Assembly (NCBI GenBank): GCA_032622095.1
Contig: CP136061.1
Span: 8,648,447 to 8,712,446, forward strand
Source: Siphonodentalium dalli
Taxonomy: Eukaryota > Mollusca > Scaphopoda > Gadilida > Siphonodentaliidae
Direction: 5' to 3'
DNA: 64,000 nucleotides
In this document: in pieces, positions 1 to 6,700 of the stretch
How positions within the stretch are numbered: the first letter of the stretch is position 1
Layout: each line of letters starts with the position of its first letter
Program-made: the position numbers and the translations under genes
Notes under the pieces: model-generated
Seen by the model: the letters and a program-made list of their open reading frames with translations, nothing else
Databases searched by the model: none
What the model was told of the DNA's origin: nothing

Positions 1-400
1 TTGACTCACTGCAACGGACGTGTCCCATGTCGTGTGAAAAAGCGACACAAACAAAATGCTCAGGGTTTGTGGGAGAGGCTTGGCCTGGTTCATCCGGGCT
101 GAACTTCGACTCACAGCACTGCCCATTTCCAATTCCAATTTCAACTGAGGAACCAAGGGGAACAGAGCTATCGCATGATAAAGAGCGTTCGGAGCATGGG
201 GAAGAGGCTTGGCCTGGCCAGTCCGGGCTGAATCTTGACTCACTGCCGTGTGAAAAAGTGACATGGGAAGCAAAATGCTCAGGGGTTGTGGGAGAGGCTT
301 GGCCTGGTTCATCCGGGCTGAACTTCGACTCACATCACTGCCCATTTCCAATTTCAAATGATAAGAAGGTACGTAGGCAAGAATATTCGGAGTTTGGGGG
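1..400 (+). repeat. 234-bp in-frame tandem duplication inside the pol/gag spacer
   Basis: TTGACTCACTGC starts at 1 and again at 235, and the following sequence matches (CGTGTGAAAAAG, GTGGGAGAGGCTTGGCCTGG, TCCGGGCTGAACTTCGACTC). The period of 234 bp is 78 codons, so frame is kept. A shorter GAGGCTTGGCCTGGCC unit at about 203-240 is a further partial copy. Confidence 0.85.
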
Positions 401-1916
401 AGAGGTCTCGATTTCTAAGTCATGTTCAACAAACCCGGAAAACCATTGTGATAATATTGATTCGTCACCGGGCGATATTCAACATGTGGGTTCACAGGGA
501 CCTGATATTTTGTCAGCACCCAATGAGTTACTGAGGCAAGAGGATAACATTTGTTCGGAAGTATATATGAAATCGACTAAAACCATCCCACCTCATATGA
601 TAGCCTTGGTTAAGTGTAAAACATCAAATTTGAATGGTGATTTCGTTTTGGAGCGTTCTTTTCATGAGCCCTCATTTTTGGTGGCCAGTAGTTTTCACTC
701 TAATACGGAATCTCCAGTTGCATGTGTGGTTAATCTGACTGACAGGGCGATACGGTTACGAAGGGGTCAGTTGGTCACTCAGGCTATTGCCACACCAGGT
801 GCGGCTGGCATGGACTCAATCACACAAACATTACCAATGCCATGTGCCAATAAAGTATCGGTTGCACAAAACGCCGATGAGATACCTTCTTATCTAGTGG
901 ACTTGTACGAGAGGTCGCGAGGTCACTTATCAGAAATTGAACAATTGGGCTCTCGAAAATTGTTGATTGAATTCCAAGATGTATTTGCCCAACATGATTA
1001 TGACCTTGGGGATTTTGATTTAATTCAACATGAAATCCCAACTGGGGATGCGCTTCCGGTTAAACTCCGGATGCGTCGTACCCCAGCTCATTTTGTAGAG
1101 GAGGAAGAATCGCACTTAAACAAATTGCTTGAAGCCGGTATAATTCAACCAAGTTCTAGTGATTGGTGTTCCGCCCCCGTGTTAATTCGCAAATCTGATG
1201 GCTCCGTTAGGTGGTGCTTGGATTATCGGAAGCTGAATTCAGTCACTAAACGAGATTTATACCCGGTTCCGTTAGTTGACCAGTGTTTAGATGCGTTAGC
1301 CGGTAACAAATGGCTAAGCAAAGTCGATTCTAATCAGGCATATTATCAATTACGAATCAAACCAGAAGACCAATGTAAGTCCGCTTTCATTACAAAATAC
1401 GGGCTGTTTGAATTTAAACGAATGAGTTTCGGTTTGTCAGGGGCGCCAGCTAGTTATTGTAGGGCTATTAATCTAGTTCTTCAAGGACTGATGTGGAAAG
1501 TAGCTTCGGCGTTCATGGATGATTGCGTTGTTTTGGGGTTAGACTATTTGGATCATTTAAAAACCCTGAGTGTAGTCTTGACTAGGTTTCGGCAGCACAG
1601 GTTGAAACTAAAACCCCGTAAATCTGTGCTGTTCCAGAAGAAAATTCAGTTTTTGGGTCGAACAGTAAGTCAGGATGGGGTGGAAATGGGTGAGGGTGCT
1701 TCTGAGGCTATCCTGGAGTGGCCTACCCCCCGAAATGGAAAGGATGTGGAAAAGTTTTTGGGCTTGGCTAACTACCACCGAACTTTCGTAAAGGATTATG
1801 CAAAGTTAGCCCAACCACTTTACTTAGTTACAAGTAGGAATCCTTTTGTGTGGGGGAGGACCAAGCCAGGGCTTTTGAATCAATCCGACAGGCCCTATCC
1901 AATCCTCCGGCTTTAA
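3..1916 (+). CDS. pol: Pol part 1: reverse transcriptase, 5' partial, broken at 3' end
   Basis: The frame is open from position 3, so the ATG at 27 is not a real start; the protein continues from outside the window. Numbered from that ATG, residues 1-150 hold repeats of a GEAWPGxSGLNxDS motif. Residues about 190-260 resemble the protease-RT linker of gypsy elements (IPPHMIALVK). RT follows at about 350-560: LDYRKLNSV, motif A KVDSNQAYYQL with its Asp near residue 434, motif B FGLSGAPASY, and motif C FMDD near residue 498 where YxDD is usual. The thumb/connection LGLANYHRTFVKDYAKL follows. Both catalytic Asp of motif C are kept. The frame runs off the homology at the G run 1852-1856, where RNase H continues in the -1 frame; the last 20 or so residues here are out-of-frame tail. 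Confidence 0.95.
   Translation, partial: DSLQRTCPMSCEKATQTKCSGFVGEAWPGSSGLNFDSQHCPFPIPISTEEPRGTELSHDKERSEHGEEAWPGQSGLNLDSLPCEKVTWEAKCSGVVGEAWPGSSGLNFDSHHCPFPISNDKKVRRQEYSEFGGEVSISKSCSTNPENHCDNIDSSPGDIQHVGSQGPDILSAPNELLRQEDNICSEVYMKSTKTIPPHMIALVKCKTSNLNGDFVLERSFHEPSFLVASSFHSNTESPVACVVNLTDRAIRLRRGQLVTQAIATPGAAGMDSITQTLPMPCANKVSVAQNADEIPSYLVDLYERSRGHLSEIEQLGSRKLLIEFQDVFAQHDYDLGDFDLIQHEIPTGDALPVKLRMRRTPAHFVEEEESHLNKLLEAGIIQPSSSDWCSAPVLIRKSDGSVRWCLDYRKLNSVTKRDLYPVPLVDQCLDALAGNKWLSKVDSNQAYYQLRIKPEDQCKSAFITKYGLFEFKRMSFGLSGAPASYCRAINLVLQGLMWKVASAFMDDCVVLGLDYLDHLKTLSVVLTRFRQHRLKLKPRKSVLFQKKIQFLGRTVSQDGVEMGEGASEAILEWPTPRNGKDVEKFLGLANYHRTFVKDYAKLAQPLYLVTSRNPFVWGRTKPGLLNQSDRPYPILRL
1848..1860 (+). other. 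-1 frame break at a G run between RT and RNase H
   Basis: The RT frame reads through TGG GGG AGG, while RNase H homology is in the frame reading GGG GAG GAC. The five-G run at 1852-1856 would restore continuity with six. A one-base loss (real or in the assembly) is the simplest reading; gypsy elements do not normally shift frame at this point. Confidence 0.8.
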
Positions 1917-4678
1917 CATTACCAAACAATGTAGACCCATTCATTCTTGACACAGATAGTTCTGGTTTCTGTGTTGGTGCTGAATTAATTCAGTTCCAGG
2001 AGGGGAGGGAACGAGTTATCCATTACGGTAGTCTATCTCTAACGAAAGAACAGCGTAACTATTGCACAACCCGTAAAGAGTTGCTCGCTGTGGTTCTATT
2101 TACCCGTCAATATCGACATTATCTCCTGGGTCGGGAATTTACGGTCCGGACGGATCACGGTAGCCTTGCTTGGTTGATGGGATTTCGGGAGCCCCAAGGT
2201 CAGTTGGCTCGATGGCTCGAAGAGCTCAGCCAATATAACATGGTAGTAAAACACCGGAAGGGAGATCTCCACATCAATGCTGATGCTCTCAGTCGGATTC
2301 CATGGGGGGAGTGTTGCCCGAAATTGGGGGTGAAATCATTACCCTGTGAGGGCTGCAAGTATTGTTCCAGGGCCCAGGAGAGGTGGGAGAGGTTTTCGGA
2401 CGAGGTAGATTATGTAATTCCACTGGCGTCAGGCGGTTTTCGAGCCGTACGACAGATAAGAGTAAGGCCAGGGACGCCCCTTTCTGTACCCACCAGCCTC
2501 GATGATCCTTTGGACATCTATCACCTATGGGAGGAGGAAGATTCGGGGGTGGGAATGGAAGGCTTTCAGTCAGGGGTGTCAGGTCCTGTTTCCAGGCCGC
2601 ATGGAGGGGACGACGAAACTCGGTCTCCAGGCATCGTCCATCCGGTGGGGGACCCAGGGGGGTCACCCAGTTGTCAAGTGCCCCCAGCAGTTTCGAAGTT
2701 GGGGATGGAACGTATGGTCTGGGACCCGGGAGGGATTGAGTTCGAATCGAATCCCAAGGATGAAGAGGAACCTTTCCAATCAAATGGGAGAGACAGGGTT
2801 CCGAGCCTTTCTTTGGGACTAGAGGTGCATGATTCTCAGCTGAGTAGGGAGGGTGTTAACAAATCTCTCTTAAGGGAGAGTGCACCCAAGGACCAAACTC
2901 GCTGGGATGAAACTTCTGAAACAGGGGGGGCTATTGACCCGGGTGTAGGACAAACCGCACCTAGTGAAGCCCCAAATGCTACAGCTATGTGGGGAACTGT
3001 TGATCCTGGCACGGGTAGGCGGTATAGAGAACCCTTCTCAGAACTGCTATCCCTGCCAAGTGAAGTTCTGGAGACACATAAGCCTGTAATCGTCAGACCG
3101 TCTTCTCCTCATACTTGTATACCCATTACCAGTGTGGACATTTCGGGACCACTCATTGCAGTAAGTTCTGTGTCTTTGCCCACTTATACTGGGGAGGAAC
3201 TCAGGGAATTCCAATCCCAGGATCGAGATCTCAGGATAATCCTGGATTGGTTGGAGACCCAAAGGGAACCATCGGAATCTGAGCTATTTATAGCAGGCCC
3301 AGCGTCTAAGTATTTTTGGCTAAATAAGGAGATTTTTATGCTCAAGGATAACTTGTTGTACAAAGTGAGGAAGTCTGGGAGAGAAGTGGTGGTGGTTCCC
3401 GGGAAATTGAAAAGGGAGGTCCTCATGTTGTGCCATGATATTCCTTTGTCCGGTCACCAGGGCATTGCACGGACAAAACAACGAGTCCAGGACTCGTATT
3501 ACTGGTATGGGCTGACTAAAGATGTGGAGGGTTGGGTGGCAGCTTGTAAGGCATGCAATTTAAGTAAGAAACCAAATAGACACCCAAAGGCTGCCTTACA
3601 ATCTTATCAGGCGGGTTACCCCATGGAAAGGGTCCACCTTGATTTTTTGGGTCCTCTGCCGAAAACAGAGAAGGGCAATGAGTACATCCTCATGATGGTG
3701 GACCAATTCTCTAAATGGGTAGAGTGTATCCCCCTGCCATCCCACACTGCAGAAGTTACTGCCTTAGCAGCAGTTAATGAATTTTTCTCACGGTTTGGTT
3801 TCCCGTTTGAGATATTTACCGATCAGGGCAGAAATTTTGAAAGTAACCTTTTTGCGGCTGTATGTAAAGTTATGAATATCCACAAATCCCGTTGTACCCC
3901 TTATCGGCCGTCTGGGAACGGACAGGTTGAGAGGTATAACCGGACCCTCATGGACGCCGTGCGTTGCTTCACAGCTAAGAAACAAAAATCGTGGGATGTA
4001 TTTTTACCACAATTAGCTGGGGCACTCCGATCCGCTGTGAATAGGCAAACTGGTTATACGGCAAATGTTTTAATGTTGGGTCGGGAGGTGAATAAACCAG
4101 TAGACCTCATTATTCCCTCAAAAGGTAAGCCAGTCCACGACAATATTCCACAATTTGTGTTGGATCTGGAGGAGGCCATTCTAAGCGCCCATGAGGTAGC
4201 GAGAGAGAACTTACAGACTGCTCAAAAGGTGATGAAAGGTAACTTTAACACCCGTACTCTTAAACGTCCCTTCAAAAAGGGGGATGTGATATACATGAGA
4301 GATACCGCCACTATAAAGGGTAAATGCCAAAAGCTGCAAGCGAACTGGAAGGGTCCCGGTGTGATTATAAATGTCATAACATCAAATCTTTTTAAAGTGC
4401 GTTTAAGAAGCACTGAAGTGGTTTTACATTATGATCGCATCAAATTGTGTAGGGAGCTCAGCTTCCCTCGGTGGGTTCAGGTAGTTCAGAAGTCGCTTGC
4501 AGATAGTGGGTCGGGATTAACTCAACCCCTCTATTGTATTTGTAGACAACCCTATGATAATGAATTCATGATTCAATGCGATGGGTGTCTCGAATGGTAT
4601 CACGGGGCGTGTGTTCAAGTTACGCAGAAAGCTGCTAAGAAAATAAATCAGTATTTCTGCCCTGAGTGTAATGAGTGA
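1850..4678 (+). CDS. pol: Pol part 2: RNase H, long linker, integrase and C-terminal PHD finger
   Basis: The start at 1850 is only the first GTG after the frame break; the protein is the continuation of RT. RNase H occupies residues about 20-150 with its acidic residues in ILDTDSSG, TRKELLAV, RTDHGS and NADALSR. Residues 160-520 are a Gly/Pro/Ser-rich linker with little recognisable structure. Integrase has an HHCC zinc site (HDIPLSGH and CKACN, about 529-571) and a DDE core: HLDFLG, FTDQGRNF and GQVERYN, with exactly 35 residues between the last Asp and Glu. A GPY/F-like module (WKGPGVIINV) follows near 833. The last 50 residues form a PHD finger with all eight ligands in C4HC3 order: CIC, QCDGC, YHG, AC, FC, EC. 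No chromodomain is seen. It ends at TGA 4676-4678. Confidence 0.95.
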   Translation: MGEDQARAFESIRQALSNPPALTLPNNVDPFILDTDSSGFCVGAELIQFQEGRERVIHYGSLSLTKEQRNYCTTRKELLAVVLFTRQYRHYLLGREFTVRTDHGSLAWLMGFREPQGQLARWLEELSQYNMVVKHRKGDLHINADALSRIPWGECCPKLGVKSLPCEGCKYCSRAQERWERFSDEVDYVIPLASGGFRAVRQIRVRPGTPLSVPTSLDDPLDIYHLWEEEDSGVGMEGFQSGVSGPVSRPHGGDDETRSPGIVHPVGDPGGSPSCQVPPAVSKLGMERMVWDPGGIEFESNPKDEEEPFQSNGRDRVPSLSLGLEVHDSQLSREGVNKSLLRESAPKDQTRWDETSETGGAIDPGVGQTAPSEAPNATAMWGTVDPGTGRRYREPFSELLSLPSEVLETHKPVIVRPSSPHTCIPITSVDISGPLIAVSSVSLPTYTGEELREFQSQDRDLRIILDWLETQREPSESELFIAGPASKYFWLNKEIFMLKDNLLYKVRKSGREVVVVPGKLKREVLMLCHDIPLSGHQGIARTKQRVQDSYYWYGLTKDVEGWVAACKACNLSKKPNRHPKAALQSYQAGYPMERVHLDFLGPLPKTEKGNEYILMMVDQFSKWVECIPLPSHTAEVTALAAVNEFFSRFGFPFEIFTDQGRNFESNLFAAVCKVMNIHKSRCTPYRPSGNGQVERYNRTLMDAVRCFTAKKQKSWDVFLPQLAGALRSAVNRQTGYTANVLMLGREVNKPVDLIIPSKGKPVHDNIPQFVLDLEEAILSAHEVARENLQTAQKVMKGNFNTRTLKRPFKKGDVIYMRDTATIKGKCQKLQANWKGPGVIINVITSNLFKVRLRSTEVVLHYDRIKLCRELSFPRWVQVVQKSLADSGSGLTQPLYCICRQPYDNEFMIQCDGCLEWYHGACVQVTQKAAKKINQYFCPECNE

Positions 4679-4721
4679 CAGATTCTCTAATATCCTTGTA
4701 TGATCATTCCAGTATCCAGAC
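4679..4721 (+). other. Short spacer before ORF3, candidate splice acceptor
   Basis: Forty-three bases separate the pol stop from ATG 4722. They hold TTGTATGATCATTCCAG and TATCCAG just ahead of the ATG, which could be 3' splice sites for a subgenomic mRNA. This is inference; the donor would be outside the window. Confidence 0.3.
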
Positions 4722-5021
4722 ATGGATTCAGGACGAGGATCCCGTGACAAGTATAGACGGAGCCGACCCACGAATAGGGTGAACTCTAATGATCGCCGGG
4801 ACTCGCGGAAGGCGACGTGGAAAGGCGGAAGGGACTCGTCTAAACCCAGCAGTGAAGGTAGTAGTGCACCCATAACCCCCGGCCAACCAGGTTGGTCCGG
4901 AGCTACGCCTTTTGGTGAATTTCTGCGTGGGCAGAATGCCAAACATGTCCTGGTACCGGTACAGCAAGCTGTCTATCCTTTGATATGTGACAACAACAAG
5001 CCCTATTTTCAGGTCAAATAA
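4722..5021 (+). CDS. ORF3 N-terminal segment, basic and Arg/Ser-rich
   Basis: ATG 4722 opens a 99-codon frame 43 bases after pol, the likely start of the third gene. The first 45 residues are rich in Arg, Ser, Asp and Lys (RGSRDKYRRSRP), then comes PGQPGWSGATPFGEFLRG, reminiscent of the PGSSGL repeats seen in pol and later in ORF3. The stop TAA at 5019-5021 is probably an artefact of a one-base loss: in the frame of 5015 the peptide continues smoothly. No enzyme domain is recognised. A nucleic-acid-binding role would suit the basic composition but is a guess. Confidence 0.6.
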   Translation: MDSGRGSRDKYRRSRPTNRVNSNDRRDSRKATWKGGRDSSKPSSEGSSAPITPGQPGWSGATPFGEFLRGQNAKHVLVPVQQAVYPLICDNNKPYFQVK

Positions 5022-5317
5022 AGATTGCAAAGAGCGAGGGAAATACTGGGTGGCTACGGGCAGCATACGATCATGCAAATTACCACTTTGATAAGAGTTT
5101 CATTGTAGAACATCTGGGCGATTTCTGTAAAGCCTCAACAAAACCTTCCACGAAAAAAGTGGTAAGATCAACACTTCCTGTCAAAAGCACAGATACAACA
5201 ACAACAGGGAAAATGGTAGCCATTCAGTATACCCACTGTAAGTCATCAGAACAGGGGGCTTCGGTCATTCAGGATCAGGGGGTCGTGTCTCTAGTGGTTC
5301 TGGCCCTGCCGGAATAA
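5015..5317 (+). CDS. ORF3 second segment, shifted frame
   Basis: This open stretch follows the first ORF3 segment in another frame and reads KIAKSEGNTGWLRAAYDH and HLGDFCKASTKPSTKK. I do not recognise a domain. It ends in TAA because of an indel. Near 5271 the bases CATTCAGGATCAGGGGG align to CATTCAGGGATCCGGGAG near 5560 (an internal repeat copy), showing one G missing here. Downstream of that point the repeat-coding frame of 5242 takes over. Confidence 0.5.
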   Translation, partial: QIKIAKSEGNTGWLRAAYDHANYHFDKSFIVEHLGDFCKASTKPSTKKVVRSTLPVKSTDTTTTGKMVAIQYTHCKSSEQGASVIQDQGVVSLVVLALPE

Positions 5318-6693
5318 CTAGGGATAAGGCACCGGAATCTCAACTCGCTTCTGTAATCATTCCAACATCTGGGTGGCCTATCTCAGGTGGTTCTGGCTCT
5401 GCCGGGATAGCTGGAGATAGGACACCTAAAGTCGCAATCTCACCAGCACTTGTGTGGCCCGTCTTGAGCGGTTCTGGCTCTGCCGGAATAGCTGGAGATG
5501 GGGCGATACCAGTGATGGGAAGGGCCCCAGAAATTGAGAATACAGCTGCAACCGTTATTCAGGGATCCGGGAGCTTTGTCTGTAGTGGTTCTGGCTCTGC
5601 CGGAATAGCTGGAGATGGGACACCGGAATCTCTGTTCGCTTCTTCGACAACGCAATCACCTGTATGGCCTGTCTCGAGTGGTTCTGGCCCTGCCGGAATA
5701 GCTGGGGATACGGTTGTGGGGGTGAAGGAAAGGGCTTCTGGGAATGATACTGTCTCGATCACTCAGAAGCAGGGAGTTTCCATCGCTAGTGGTTCTGGCT
5801 CTGCCGGAATAGCTGGAGATGGAAATAAAGAAAACATGGGGGTGGGAAAACGCTCAATAGGAAGAGGTCTTTTTCAGCCCGGTTTGTTGTGTGGAATCGG
5901 GAGAGGTATGGGAAAACCGGTACCAGGCATGTCAGTTATGGGGAAACTGGAATACAAGGATGAATATGTGAAGACTTGTACAAGTAAGCCGAGAAAATCT
6001 TTCCCTGTATCGGTGCCCAACAGGGCTGGTTCATCCGGGCTAGGTGGGTCTGGTACAGTGGATTCCTTTTTAAAGCCGATTGCTTGTCCAAGTAAGACCA
6101 GGAAAGGTTTCCCTGGATCGGTTCCCAACAGGCCTGGTTCATCCAGGCTAAGTGGGTCCGATGCGGTGGATTCAGTTCAGAAGCCGATGGAAATAGTGGG
6201 GCCAAATCAGATTTTGTCATCAGCCGTGGGTGCACCACCGACCGCTTCATCGTCATTGAGAAGCGAAACTTCTAAAATTTGTCCAGATACAAATGTAATT
6301 TTGGAATGCTTGGCTAGGGTGGGGGATGGGCCTGTGCCATGCCGGGCTAATCCCTCTCAATGGCCAAATATTCATGTCAAGTTTTCGGTGGATGCAAATA
6401 AGAAATTTGTTGAATCGGCGAAATCTAGTGGTCAAGAAGACTTTATTAAAATTGGAAGTAGAACTAAACAGAGAGTAGTCAGGGTATCAGGGGTAACACC
6501 TTCCACCCATGTTGTACATGATCTAACGATACCCTCTGTACTTCCAGAAAAAGTCTTCTTCAGGAACACCAAGGCAGACACGACAAAATATTCCATCGGC
6601 TGCCACTACTGCACGTACCCGAAAACTCAAAAGGATCTCTACTCAACCGGAGCTCCAAGTGCCGTCTCAACCAAAGAAGAGGAAACCTTCTGA
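5242..6693 (+). CDS. ORF3 Gly/Ser repeat segment
   Basis: This frame is open from 5242; the GTG at 5452 is only an internal possible start. Six copies of SGSGxAGIAGD-type motifs occur at about 5296, 5380, 5467, 5584, 5680 and 5788, separated by variable Pro/Thr/Val linkers such as ESQLAS and TQSPVWPVSS. Two copies of FPxSVPNRxGSSxLxGS follow at about 6000 and 6105, 105 bp apart. Residues after 6200 are unrepeated and mixed. The repeats are predicted disordered spacer. The true reading probably leaves this frame between 6527 and 6690, because the alternative frame there carries a PKKRK motif leading directly to the Tpt1 domain. Confidence 0.7.
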   Translation, partial: VIRTGGFGHSGSGGRVSSGSGPAGITRDKAPESQLASVIIPTSGWPISGGSGSAGIAGDRTPKVAISPALVWPVLSGSGSAGIAGDGAIPVMGRAPEIENTAATVIQGSGSFVCSGSGSAGIAGDGTPESLFASSTTQSPVWPVSSGSGPAGIAGDTVVGVKERASGNDTVSITQKQGVSIASGSGSAGIAGDGNKENMGVGKRSIGRGLFQPGLLCGIGRGMGKPVPGMSVMGKLEYKDEYVKTCTSKPRKSFPVSVPNRAGSSGLGGSGTVDSFLKPIACPSKTRKGFPGSVPNRPGSSRLSGSDAVDSVQKPMEIVGPNQILSSAVGAPPTASSSLRSETSKICPDTNVILECLARVGDGPVPCRANPSQWPNIHVKFSVDANKKFVESAKSSGQEDFIKIGSRTKQRVVRVSGVTPSTHVVHDLTIPSVLPEKVFFRNTKADTTKYSIGCHYCTYPKTQKDLYSTGAPSAVSTKEEETF

Positions 6694-6700
6694 TGATTAA
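6527..6700 (+). pseudogene. ORF3 bridge with NLS-like motif, ending in an in-frame stop before Tpt1
   Basis: In the same frame as the Tpt1 domain, this stretch is free of stops from 6527 to 6697 and encodes a Ser/Thr/Pro/Arg/Lys-rich peptide ending QPKKRKPSDD. TAA at 6698-6700 then separates it from IGRFFSRVLRHTP, which is the normal start of a Tpt1 fold. A point change creating the stop, plus an indel upstream joining it to the repeat frame, explains the layout. PKKRK resembles an SV40-type nuclear localisation signal, though function is not shown. Confidence 0.6.

Noticed and set aside
4517-5078. Minus-strand frames of 116-141 codons opposite the PHD/ORF3 start
   Set aside because: Shadows of the plus-strand genes; no domain.
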